This document shows, one piece after another, positions 23,290 through 33,915 of a DNA stretch of 64,000 nucleotides. The stretch spans positions 1,178,001 through 1,242,000 of the forward strand of contig JANEZZ010001953.1 in NCBI GenBank assembly GCA_026122225.1, read 5' to 3'. Made by a program: the position numbers and the translations under genes. Position 1 is the first letter of the stretch. Each line of letters begins with the position of its first letter. A model generated the notes under the pieces. It searched no databases. It was not told the DNA's origin and worked only from the letters and a program-made list of their open reading frames with translations. The stretch comes from Heloderma charlesbogerti (lineage: Eukaryota; Chordata; Lepidosauria; Squamata; Helodermatidae).

Positions 23290-24624
23290 CAAGTTAGTTT
23301 TTGTTATTAGGATAAATGAAGGAAGCAAACGTTGATATCAAATGCTGGAGTGTATTTTGCAGGAAACAAGGATCATGAGATAGCAACAAGTCCAGATCAT
23401 GAAACAGAGAAATGACCTGGAAAAGAAGTGTGGTAGATGGCCGGGGGTAGCTTCCAGACTGTGGGAATATAATTAAGCAATACATGAAGTATCCAGAACA
23501 AAGTTGGTGCACCTCATAACATCTGCCCAGAAAAGAGCCACCACTGTGGACCCCCACATCATACGCACCAAGGATGTATCCATCGCCCCACAGCGCCAGC
23601 ATTTATTGGAGGGTTTTTCTGAAACAGACGCTGTGGTGTCCAGTATACCTGGAAGAGAAACTTTTGCTGTATAAGGTGCAATTTCAGATCAGAAGATATA
23701 GACCACTTAGAAGACACAGCTACCTTCCATTGGTGTGCTTGGATGTGGCATTCTAGTTCCCCATTCCACTCCTCTCTGAATGTCAAGTTTACCATATGTT
23801 AAGAGGGTTTGTTTTTTTCTGTAAATGTCAATTGTTGGTTTGGTCATACAGTGAATCAGATCTTCCAGTAATGCTGGGTGTTCTGAAGCACTGAATGCTG
23901 CCAGGCCATACAGGGTACGGTACATATGTTTTATTTGAAGGTGCTGCCGGCGTGTATTTTGAGGTAGCTGATATTTCCTCTGCAGGTCCGCAAAGGAGAG
24001 GAATTCACAGTCCTTGCCTATTAACTGACCCAAAGTGAGGATGCCTCTCTTAGCCCACTGCCTCCAGAGAAAAGCGAGTCCAGCGATCTTCAGATCTCTG
24101 TGTTAGTTTGGCATGTGAGAAAGGGCCCAAGTGCTGCTGACAGGCCAGCATTTGCTATGGCCTTCCACCTGCCTGAATGGGGGGTGGAATAAGGCCCTCT
24201 CTGTCCAAGTGCATGGAGCCCAACGCCATCCACTGGGTAATCGGTGTCAAATATGCAGATTCTAGGCTTATCCAAGGAGGTTGTTGTGATGAGGGGGTGG
24301 CAGCCCATTCAGTGGCACATGAGAGAAGATATGATTTGTGATATAGCTTTAGATCAGGGAAGTGAAAATCTCCTTCATCCATGGGCAGCTGTAATTTTCT
24401 AAATGAAGAGTGTGGGAGGGAGCCTCCCCAAATAAACTTTCTAAATAATTTGTCGAATCCTTGGAACTATGATTTAAGAATAGACAGTGGCATGCCTTGG
24501 AGAACATACACTATTTGTGGCAAATCATTCATTTTTAAAGTGTTAATTTTACCCCAGACACTGAGTGAGTGGGGCCAGCTGCCTAGGTCCAAAGCAGTTT
24601 CAGCTAACAGAGGTGTCAGATTGT
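23290..24624 (-). mobile_element. Tx1/L1-like LINE, ORF2 C-terminal part
   Basis: Minus-strand translation gives the region downstream of the reverse transcriptase: WGKINTLKMNDLPQIVYVLQ, IWGGSLPHSSFRK, LSFADLQRKYQLP and VYWTPQRLF. These match the conserved order in Tx1-clade L1 ORF2 proteins (KMxxLPxxLY, FIW, GG..PD, YxTP). The frame is broken repeatedly. This is the 3' part of a LINE whose other pieces lie at 26176-27310, 28625-29740 and 32900-33915. Antisense to REEP1. Confidence 0.75.
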
Positions 24625-26175
24625 GGCTGTCTTGACACCTTGGTTTTTTAGCACAATCATTCTCCTTTAATCACTGGTTTTTGCAGGAGCTTTAAACAAC
24701 CCCGCTGCTCTCCTGCTGCTATCTCACGACTTCCCCTCCCTCTTCCTGTGTTATCTGAGAACGGGGAAAACCCAGTGTATTTCCCCTTTAGTGCTTTGTC
24801 CCGCTTTGTGTGGGCATGTGCTAGGGGGTGTTGCTGGGCGGTGTTGAATAACATTGTCATGACAACAAATTGGTGTGTGGGGGGGGCAGGTCACTGACCA
24901 CGCTTCCAGTGACCGTTTCTGCCTCTCTCCCATTCCACTACAGGCACTTGAACTGTAAAATGGTTAACCGTCCCAAATGCTTCTCTGAGATCCCCTTGAA
25001 CACAGCAGTGCTTACTTCTGAGTAAACTCATTGGCTGTAAGGCTTTCCTTTCCTGGGAATAAGTGCCACTGAAATCTGTGTGGCTTGCTTCTGAGTAGGC
25101 ATGCATAGGAGTGCACTCTAAGTCTACTTAGAGTAGCAATCTTGAGGTCTCCCATTCCCTTCAGTGCATTTACTTGGGACTTCCCCCTCCCATCGACTTC
25201 ACTGACTGCTTCATCTCCCTTTTGCTCAACAGTTTGATGGGCTCTTTTCCTTCCAGGGAGGATGGGGGAGTCTCCCTTCTCAGCCATGTAGGAGAAAGGC
25301 TTGACAGTTAGGATTTCAATGAGTATTAAAAGTACCTTTTCTTCTTCCCTGAATAAATTCATCATGAAGAGCTTGGAATGGTCATTTTTAATGGTTTCGT
25401 TTTTGTGTGTGGAGTTGTTTTAGACAAGGCAGTAATGCTGAGGTGGTTTTCCATAGTACTCCCTCCCACCTAGCCAGCCACTATCTCTTCTCCTAGCCCA
25501 CCTTGCAGGGTTGTTGGGAAGCCAGAAATAAGGGGGAAGAGCTACAACATCGTGCGGGTCGGGGGGAAGCAAGCTGGGTCTAATGAAGAAGGTGTCCCCC
25601 ATGAAGGGGTCGCTGGGTGTGTGTGTGCTAGGGATGGCTTGGTGCACTGATTGTATATAAGTCCGTTTGTGGATTTCTTACTTCTGTGTTGGGAACCCGG
25701 AAATCATATACCCTTCAAACTCAGTAGTGCAAGCAATGTACGGCATTTAATTCCATCACACACTAACATATTTAGCAGAGAAGGACTAGCAGCACTAGCA
25801 GCTTCGGGGTAAGCCACCAAGAAGACTCTCTCTCCCTCACCACAAAGTCGGAGGAAGGAGGGGGGCGGGTGACCAGCTCTCATAGTCCACTATCCTGGTC
25901 AGTAGAAGGGCTTCCAACTTCCCTCCTGCTGTGGAGGAGTGGAGGGACGAGTGGAGCCATCAATCATGTTACAGGAACCAATGATCAGGGAGGGGAGGAG
26001 GCATGGGGCCAGCAGCCTCCTTCTGTCCTGATTGTTCCATGCAGCTCCGCCCAGCCATGAAAAGGTATGCGCTATGAGAGATGCCTGTATACAGGGCCAG
26101 ACTAAATCCCGGCAAGGATCTGGAATCAAAAGGACCGGTTTGTAGTGGGATAAAATGCCAGGTGTGAAGACAGCC
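24625..26175. mobile_element. 1.55 kb DNA transposon, MITE family B-like ends
   Basis: It starts GGCTGTCTTGACACCTTGG, and its right end reads GGCTGTCTTCACACCTGGC in reverse complement: a near-perfect terminal inverted repeat of ~19 bp. It splits the LINE ORF2, whose translation resumes on each side. A clean target duplication is not visible (CAGATTGT against TCAATTTA). It contains a degraded family D MITE at about 25008-25130 and no transposase frame. Shorter relatives lie at 10163, 40490, 48526 and 53490. Confidence 0.7.
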
Positions 26176-27310
26176 TCAATTTAATCAATTGAGAAATATC
26201 CTTGGGGACCTTTATTCCCAGATAAACTATGGTGTCAGGGCATTGTTTGAACTGCCATCTGGAAAACAGGGCAGAGGAGGTGTCTATCCTTAGGGGCATA
26301 AGTTCTGATTTAGCCCAATTAATTGTATATCCGATATTGACCCAAATGTGTCTGTTAATCTGATAAACTCTGGTATAGAGTTTTCAGTACCACCTGAACA
26401 AGAACATATTATCCACGTAAAGGATGATCTTATATTCTATGGTATGTTGAACATAATCTTGTAATGCCCTGTTTTGTCGGATGGTGCAAGGCAACGGTTC
26501 CAGACAGATGTTGAATATCAGGGGAGAGAGTGGACACCCCTGGCTTGTGCTCCTTTCAAGTGGGAATGGTGAGGAAAGAATTCCATTGGTCCATACCTGT
26601 GACCTTGAGTTTGCATATAGGATCTTCACCCAGGCCAGAAATTCTTGAGGAAAGTCAAATTGAGAAAGTGTGGCAGTGATAAATGGCCAACAAATCTTAT
26701 CAAAGGCCTTTTCAGCATGTAGTGATAGGTAGTGGCAGGGGTCTTTCTGGCAGCATTAAGTGCTACTAGGTCTACCAAGCCTCAGATTTCCTGCTGTCTG
26801 CCTGGTGTTTATGAACCCTATTTGTTCAGGGTTAATTAATGTTGCTATTATTTTTTTTAACTCTGTTAGCTAGTGCAGCATTTTGGCATCTGCGTTAATC
26901 AGGGAAATTGGTCTATAATTTGCACAGAACCCATGATCTTTTTCTGGATTGTGGATGACTGAAATGTGGACCTCTTGCAGAGTGGGCAGCAGTGTGCGTA
27001 TTTCAAAAACATCCTGAAAGAGCTCCAAATTTATGGGTGTCAAGGTTTCAGAGTAGGCTTTACACCACTCAGTGGAGAACCCATCAGGGCCACCGGCCTT
27101 TCCTGCTGTCATCTTTTAGTCACTCTCTTCAGTTTCTTCCTCTTCTAGGGTTCCTCTAGGAGCTCCCTCTGCTGCATATCTAATTCAGGAAGGATCAGAG
27201 TCTCATCTGCCTCTGCATCAGGAGTCCTGTCTGCTGTATAGAGCCCAGAATATAACTTACAAAACTGGGCATTAATTTGTTGTGGCATGGTGAATATATT
27301 GCTTACTTCA
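26176..27310 (-). mobile_element. Tx1/L1-like LINE, reverse transcriptase part
   Basis: The minus-strand translation contains GGPDGFSTEWCKAY, NPEKDHGFCANYRPISLIN, STSQGCPLSPLIFNICLEPL and ILYVDNM, in the order of LINE reverse transcriptase domains 1-5. The catalytic YxDD box reads YVDN, so the second aspartate is lost, and stops separate the blocks. This is a dead fragment of the element that also occupies 23290-24624. Confidence 0.85.
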
Positions 27311-27841
27311 TCATAGAATCATAGAATAGTAGGGTTAGAATGGGCCTACAAGGCCATCGAGTCCAACCCCCTGCTCAATGCAGGAATCCAAGTCAGAGAA
27401 TCCCTGACAGATGGCTGTCCAGCCTCGTCTTGAATGGCTCCAGTGTGGGAGAGCCCACCACCTCCCTAGGTCATTGGTTCCATTGTTGTATTCCTCTAAC
27501 AGTCAGGAATTTTTTTCCCGATGTTCAGCCAGAATCTGGCTTCCTGTAACTTGAGCCCATTCTTCCGTTTCCTGCACTCTGGGATGATCGAGATGAGATC
27601 CTGGCCTTCCTGTCTGTGATAACCTTTGAAGAACCTTTGAAGAGCGCTATCATCTCTCCCCTCAGTCTTCTTTTCTCAAGGCTAAACATGCCCAGTTCTT
27701 TCAGTCTCTCTTCATAGGGCTTTGTTTCCAGTCCCCTGATCATCTTTGTTGCCCTCCTCTGAACCTTCTCCAGTTTGTCTGCATCCTTCTTAAAGTGTGG
27801 TGCCCAGAACTTGACACAGTACTCCAGATAAGGCTTGTTCT
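27311..27841 (-). mobile_element. CR1 LINE 3' fragment
   Basis: The plus strand opens TCATAGAATCATAGAATAG, the reverse-complemented CR1 terminal repeat, and continues with the 3' untranslated region. The minus-strand frame has [20 protein letters not shown], the end of CR1 ORF2. It lies within the Tx1-like LINE and abuts BovB. Confidence 0.9.
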
Positions 27842-28624
27842 AACCTCAGATACACAGATGATACCACCCTAATGGCAGAAAGTGAAGAGGATCTCAAGAG
27901 CCTCTTGTTGAGGGTGAAAGAGGAGAGTGCAAAAGCTGGTTTGAAACTCAACATTAAAAAAACGAAGATCATGGCATCTGGCCCCATCACTTCCTGGCAT
28001 ATGGAAGGGGAAGAAATGGAAGCAGTGACAGATTTTATTTTCTTAGGCTCCAAGATCACCGCAGATGGTGACTGTAGCCATGAAATTAAAAGATGCTTGC
28101 TCCTTGGGAGGAAAGCTATGGCAAACCTAGACAGCATAGTAAGAAGCAGAGACATCACCTTGCCGACAAAGGTCCGTCTAATCAAAGCTATGGTTTTCCC
28201 AGTAGTAACGTATGGCTGTGAGAGCTGGACTATAAGGAAGGCTGAGCGCCGAAGAATTGATGCTTTTGAACTGTGGTGCTGGAGAAGACTCTTACGAGTC
28301 CCCTGGACTGCAAGGAGGTCAAATCAGTCCATCCTGAAGGAAATCAACCCTGAGTGCTCATTGGAAGGACAGATACTGAAGCTGAAGCTGAAATATTTTG
28401 GCCACCTAATGTGAAGAGAAAACTCTCTGGAAAAGACCCTGATGCTGGGAAAGACTGAGGGCAAAAGGAGAAGGGGATGGCAGAGGATGAGATGGCTAGA
28501 TAGCATCATTGATGCAATGAATATGGACTTGAGCACGCTCCGGGAGAGAGCGCAGGACAGGAAGGCCTGGCGTGCTATGGTCCATGGGGTCATGAAGAGT
28601 CGGACACGACTGAACGACAACAAA
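27842..28624 (+). mobile_element. BovB (RTE clade) LINE, 3' fragment, copy 2
   Basis: It begins inside the catalytic box (YTDDT, where the copy at 16503 has YADDT) and runs to the typical 3' end CGACTGAACGACAACAAATT. The frame is open from 27872 to a TGA at 28412-28414; copy 1 has CGA there, so the stop is explained by a CpG-to-TpG change. After the stop the frame continues to the end. The two copies look well over 90 percent identical by eye, indicating recent activity. Confidence 0.92.
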
Positions 28625-29740
28625 TTGTCTAGCCTGCTGCTGTTTCAGGCAATGTGCTAAGGTTTAACCAGGCTTATCGCCTCATTCCCAGCACTGCTGG
28701 TGTAGGCAGGTTAAATAAAACTCTGTGTTAGATGTCAGCAGCATATTTGGCATGTTGCAGTTTGGTGTAGAAGTCTGGGGAGGGGTGAGCTACGAACTGG
28801 GATAACAATAATTTCCCCTGCTCTTGGAGCTTGTTCTCCTGTTATAGTCTCTCACACTTCTTATTGGAGGCATAGGCTATGATTCTGCCACGGATGAATG
28901 CCTTACAGGCTTCCCATGCAATTGAACGTGAGGTTGTGGACCCACCATTGAGGGTAAAATAATCACCCAGCTCAGAGGCCATTTGCATTTTGAACTCTTG
29001 ATCATTCAAAAGGTTGACATTTGGTCTCCAACACATGCGGGTTTACAGAGCCCCAGATCCAGATTCAAAAGAACCGGAGCATGATCAGAGACAGCAATTA
29101 TATCTATATAGGAGGCCTTGACATGCTGAAGGATGGGGGAGAGGTTAAAAAAATAAACAAAAACAGTTTTGATGGGCTGACTGTATGACGGTATAGTCTC
29201 CCTTACTGAGATTCAACACTCGCCACACATCTACTAGACCCTGTTCTGCCATGTAGGCCTTGAGGGTGGGGCAGAGCATGGAAGGTAATTTGTGTGTGTG
29301 GGTATCCTATCTAAGACTGGATCTAGAATGCTGTTGAAATCTCCTCCAATTATTAATTGGTTGTAGACCACGGAAGACAGGTAGCAAAAGCAGTCATGAA
29401 ACATTGAGGAATAATCTAGGTTGGGGCCCAGATCCTGTGTCGACATTGCAATCTTAACAAGTAAGTTAAGAAAGCATCCTCCCTCATCTGTCACTGTGTG
29501 CAACAGTGAGACCAGAGTTCACTTTTGGATTAACACAGCTACTGCTTTGGATTTCTTGGAGTTGCCACTAGCATACACTTCACCCACCCAAGCCTTACAG
29601 AGCTGATACGTACCTTAGCGAGCAGATGGGTTTCCTGTAAGAAGGCGATATCAGCTTTCAGCCTCTTAAATTTGGCAAGCACCTGCTTGCGTTTGTTGAG
29701 TGTACCCAGGCCTGTAAGTTCCAGGTAATGATGTTTAATG
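28625..29740 (-). mobile_element. Tx1/L1-like LINE, endonuclease domain and linker
   Basis: The minus strand encodes an apurinic-endonuclease-like start (GLGTLNKRKQVLAKFKRLKA followed by DIAFLQETHL), then LIIGGDFNSILDP, then the linker signature WRPNVNLLNDQEF and IAWEACKAFIRGRIIAYAS. These are the domains expected upstream of the reverse transcriptase. Frames are shifted several times. ORF2 of this LINE therefore began near 29740. Confidence 0.8.
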
Positions 29741-30148
29741 GCATGACAAGTGTATTGAAGTTGGAACTAAAAGAAGGAGTGGAATTGGGAAATAGCAAAG
29801 CCTAATACAACTTCTTACCAGCATTTCATTACTGTCCATAATCTGACCAATATGATGGGTGGCGAAACATGTGCGGGCGTGATGCAGTGACAGGTCTGTA
29901 GTGAGTTTGACACTGGAAGAAATGGTGAGGAGTCAGGTCAGGCGTTGAGCTTACACAAGTGTCATATATGCTGTTTATTAAATGTATACATGCCTGCTCA
30001 GGCAGTTTTCCTGTTTCTTTGAGTAGGCCAGCTTTTCTGTAGGCTTCTCTCACAGAGAGACTGGTACCAAGCAGGCACCAATCCATGTGTTAACAATTGC
30101 TAGTTGTCTGATGCTGATAAGGGTATATGTCAACAGTTATGCAGCTGC
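29741..30148 (-). other. Region between ORF1 and ORF2 of the Tx1/L1-like LINE (inferred)
   Basis: No domain is seen. Its position upstream of the endonuclease on the minus strand suggests LINE sequence preceding ORF2, ending at the target site of the hAT insertion. Confidence 0.35.
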
Positions 30149-30462
30149 CTGTTTTCTAGGGATGTTGGAGAATTTCTCCATGAATCTCCGGGAGGCCGAA
30201 TGCTAACGCATTCGGCCCCCCGAAATTGGTGGAGAAATGGTCCGCCACCCCCCCAGCCACCCCCCGGAATGGGACTTACCTTTGCCGAATGTACCTGGCG
30301 CTGGCAGCTCCCAGCGGTGGTTTGGCAGCGGTGGCGGCAGCGGCTGGTCTTCTGACTGGCCGCCGCCACGCCATTTCCAAGTGAAAAAAGAAAAACACAC
30401 AAGCAAACGTGATAGGCTACGTAAAGATTTACGTAGCCTATGACGGCTAGATTTTCAAAAAA

Positions 30463-30825
30463 CACCGTGATAAGCTACGTAAATCCTTACGTAGCCTATC
30501 ACGGCTGACTTTGGGGGGGGGAAAAAAAAGCGCGTACGCAAATGGCAGTGCCCATGGGCGCCGCCATTTGCGTTCCTTATTTGGGCACATGTAGTCTGCG
30601 TAAACGTTTACGTAGACTACGGCGAAAATAAGGGCAACGCAAATAGCGTTGCCCTTATTTTCGCCATAGTCTACGTAAATGTTTACGCAGACTACACATG
30701 CCCAAATAAGGAACGCAAATGGCGGCGCCCATGGGCGCCGCCATTTGCATAAGCACTTTTATTTTTTCCCAAAGTCAGCTGTGATAGGCTACGTAAGGAT
30801 TTACATAGCCTATCACGGCTGACTG
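30463..30825. repeat. Nested palindrome: ~360 bp inverted repeat made of smaller palindromes
   Basis: Arms 30538-30640 and 30646-30748 pair without gaps around a 5-base centre (30641-30645), with about 6 mismatches in 103, mostly transitions. With small gaps the arms extend out to about 30463 and 30825. Each arm contains its own palindromes: GATAAGCTACGTAA/TTACGTAGCCTATC, GCAAATGGC/GCCATTTGC around CCCATGGG, and GTAGTCTGCGTAA/TTTACGTAGACTAC. Related hairpins continue outside at 30412-30441 and 30830-30870. Confidence 0.9.
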
Positions 30826-30891
30826 CAGGGACGCAAACGGCGGCGGCTATGGCTGCCGCCATTTGCGTCCCGGCCGGCCAGGAGGATTCGC

Positions 30892-31048
30892 AGCCGGAGG
30901 GATGGGGCGCCTCCCCCCCCGCCCAGAATTTCGGCCGGAGGGACGGGGCATCTCCCCCCCAGCCAGAATTTCGGCGGGGAGGGATGGGGCACCTTCCCCC
31001 CCGCCCAGAATTTCAGGGGGAGGGACGGAGTGCCTCCCCCCCACCGCG
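30892..31048. repeat. G/C-rich minisatellite, ~41 bp period, about four units
   Basis: Units start near 30893, 30934, 30974 and 31015, with the pattern GGAGGGA(T/C)GGGGC, CTCCCCCCC, GCCCAGAATTTC. Purine and pyrimidine tracts alternate on the strands, with G runs that could form quadruplexes. It lies wholly within the hAT element. Confidence 0.85.
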
Positions 31049-31099
31049 AAGCAAGCTGCGGGATGAGGTAAGGGACTTTCGTCCATCCCTACTGTTTTC

Positions 31100-31550
31100 C
31101 TCTGTTTGCTTTACTGTTCTATCTTGCTAGGGAGATGAAGAGGGTTCCTCCCCCCTGCCCCCCCAGTCTTGGAATGTTGGAACTTCTTACTCACTGGGAG
31201 GGGTAACACATTGTGTGCCTGCTTTGAGCATGTACATACTAGAATGTCAGAAAAGGGTATAAAAGACTGGACTGAAGCCTAACCAATTTGGCCTCGCTCC
31301 ATGGGAGAATGTGCACAACCAGCTTGGAGAACTTTGGGTTCTAGGAATGATTTCTAATATGCTGTTGATTGGGCCCCCCGGCATATACCAGCTGTGAGGA
31401 AGTTGCCACCTTCATCGCCTGAAGAGATGTGTGAGCTTTCTTTGTATTTTTATTCTGCATCCATTTTCTATCAATAAACTGTAATTCTTTCCACAAGTGG
31501 TCTAGTTTCATATTGGTAATCCAAAGAATCCATAGAATCCATTATTTCAA
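31100..31550 (+). mobile_element. LTR-like segment, plus orientation
   Basis: It has the signals of a retroviral or retrotransposon LTR in order: TATAAAAG at about 31258, a short spacer, and AATAAA at 31473-31478, followed by a CTAGTTTCATATTGGTAATC block. It is homologous, at perhaps two thirds identity by eye, to the reverse complement of 32235-32745. No coding region or primer-binding site was found, so a solo LTR is likeliest. Exact ends are not determined. Confidence 0.5.
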
Positions 31551-32234
31551 ACAGCATACTGAGAAAACAGCATTGACGCTGTATAAAAAATAATAACAAC
31601 ATACACACACATATACATCATATAGAATGGAATAGCAAAAAGGACAACAACCAATAAACAATCTAACAAATGTCCAATCATTCACCCAACAGACAAAAAC
31701 AACCACACCAACAAATGATAAAACAAGGAAAGATTAAAATAGCATTTTAACCAACACTGCACACTCTTCATGCATCACTAAACCTTTCAGACTGCTTCCA
31801 GACAAGCGCTCTCCCAACTTTCATGTCATCCGCGAATTCACAGGTTCCCCTCTGAACTTTGAAGAGACATAAACAGGAGGCCCCCATAAACCATCAAAGG
31901 AGTTACCTCAACACCCAATCTAGGGATCCATGTTGCCTTCATATGACCTGAGGCTATACATTATTTATAATTTCACTGAAAATAGTAGCCATAATGGTAC
32001 TCATAATAATAATAATAATAATAGTAATAAAACTGGTAGTAATAATAATAAACCGTAATAATATAACAATGATAAACTGTAAAGTAATGCTTGAATAAGC
32101 CCATATTAACCTCATATGGACAAAATATAAACATTACATCAACTCAAAATTCATATACCATTTCAGTGGTATGGGGTCCCTATTGTCATCATATGGCCAG
32201 CTAAACAATATTTACCCATAGGCTGTATTATAAA
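31551..32234. other. A-T rich, low-complexity spacer with (AAT)n
   Basis: Includes AAT/TAA trinucleotide runs at about 31999-32085 and many CA- and AC-rich stretches. No open frame is worth noting. It lies between two oppositely oriented LTR-like segments. Confidence 0.6.
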
Positions 32235-32745
32235 AAGTACAACTGAAACAGCTAGAACATATCTGGAATAAACCTGTAGGAAAGTTGGATCGATTTTCTC
32301 ATGAACACACTGTACTCTGTCAGGTCCCAGTCAAAATAGATTCTTTTAGATTGCCAACATGAAACAAAGCTGCTTGTGCAAAAGGATGACTGTTTAGAAA
32401 ATAGATGCAGAATAAGTATGCAAAGAAAGCTCTCACCTCTCATCAGCCAATGAAGCTGTCACAGCTGGGTGTCTATCTGGGTCCCCAAGTTTCTCCAGGT
32501 TGGTAGTGCACGTATTCCCCCTTGGAGCAAGACCAAAGGACAAAGCCTGCCGGTTGGATTTTATAGATCTCTCCCTAGTTCAGGAGCAGGGAGGGGGAAA
32601 TGGGGCTTTCCTTCCCAGGGGAAGTGAAACGTATCTCCTAGGTGCTGACATCATCCAGCTAACCAAACCAGCTACACGGTGAAGCTATGAATGACTAGCC
32701 TTTGTGAAAGGGCTTCTGAATTAACTATAAGGCTACCAGCTAGGC
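32235..32745 (-). mobile_element. LTR-like segment, minus orientation
   Basis: In reverse complement it carries TCTATAAAATCC (TATA-like) followed by GCTTTCTTTGCATACTTATT and TTTCATGTTGGCAATC, matching in order the features of 31100-31550. The AATAAA position reads CTAAAC, so the polyadenylation signal is lost. Its inverted orientation rules out one ordinary provirus with the plus-strand copy. Confidence 0.5.
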
Positions 32746-32899
32746 CAAACTACACAAGTCTCGAGGTGGCTATCAACAGCATATAGGGATGCTGTGAAGT
32801 CCACCTTATAGCTCACCAACAAACTCACTGCACACGCTTACTGCCTCACTCTTTGATCGGGTGCGCTGCTGGGAGTCTAGTCCCAACAAAAAATCTGCT

Positions 32900-33915
32900 T
32901 CTGGAGCTTTCTTGAAAGAGTGAAAACATCCATCACGCTAAACGCAGAACATAGGGGGAAAGTGAAGGTGGTAGACCATGGTAAGTTCATGCACCATTCT
33001 TCTTGCTCCTGTAAAGGCTTTCTTCCCTTCCATCACATCTTTTGAACAGCCCAGAAAGATCATAATGTGTGTATCATTAGCTCCCCAGTGCAATGTCTCC
33101 TTTTTTTGCATGCCCGTTTTAAAATATCCTCTTTAGTGGGGAAGCGCAGGAATTTTATGATGATTGCTTGTGGGTGGTTTGGATCTTGAGAGTGGGGATA
33201 GGGGAGTGTTGTGCACATTCAGTCTCTACGGCATACCAATCCAGTCGTTCCAAGACCTCTGTCAGCATATTCACTGGAAGCATAATCAGGTTGCCCTAGT
33301 CTTCCTGTTCTTTGATCCCCACTATTCTTATATCTCCCCTCTAAGTCAGAAAGCTTCATTTGCAGTGTAGTATTATTGGCCTACAGTGTTATAGACTCCT
33401 TGCATTGCCTGTTCCTGATCCTCCATATTGGAAACTCGTGTTTCAGCCATGCCTGTCTTCTTTTGTAATTGGTCTAATGAGGTCTGTAAGTTTGCCACCG
33501 CCGTCTTTATCAAGGAGGCGTCAGCAGAGAATGGACTGTAACAGGGCCATACCACTCTCTGGTAGGTTACCCTGGATGGCAGGGGGTGAAGCAGCCATAT
33601 TTTGGGTGGTATGGGGCGCTCCACTCGGCTTAAGAGGTTATACTGCCATTTCTATCCCCACTGGGCCCTCTGCGTTTGTAGGGACTAGGCCACAAAAGGT
33701 CAGCCAAAATTAAACAGGGGAAAACGAAATAAAAGCTCCTCCTCAGAATACCACAGCAGGGACAAAAGCTCCCCCCAGACAGTAAATACCTTTGGGTGCC
33801 TCCAACAATAGATTTGAATGGCAGGATCATTTGTGGGGCCTGGAGCTCACTAACTTGCTGCTCTCTAGGTAGCCATCTTGACAGGAAATCTATCCAGTCC
33901 ATTACTGACCTCACA
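32900..33915 (-). mobile_element. Tx1/L1-like LINE, ORF1 remnant and 5' region
   Basis: The minus strand shows a possible start near 33597 (ATGGCTGCTTCACCC), a coiled-coil stretch (LIKTAVANLQTSLDQLQKKT, ETRVSNMEDQE) and a C-terminal block encoding NHHKIPALPH and DTHIMIFLGCSKD. This is the layout of L1 ORF1 RNA-binding proteins: coiled coil, then RNA-binding domain. Frames are broken by stops. The 33600-33915 part is presumably 5' untranslated sequence. Confidence 0.6.

Larger units (their letters stand above)
30157..31091. mobile_element. hAT-type non-autonomous transposon, 935 bp, perfect 8 bp target duplication
   Basis: CTGTTTTC at 30149-30156 is repeated exactly at 31092-31099. Between them the element starts TAGGGATG and ends CATCCCTA. 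An 8 bp duplication and short terminal repeats of this kind define hAT transposons. The interior holds a large palindrome (30463-30825), smaller hairpins including GGCCGAATGC/GCATTCGGCC at 30194-30217, and a G/C-rich minisatellite. There is no transposase. Intact duplications imply a fairly young insertion. Confidence 0.9.
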
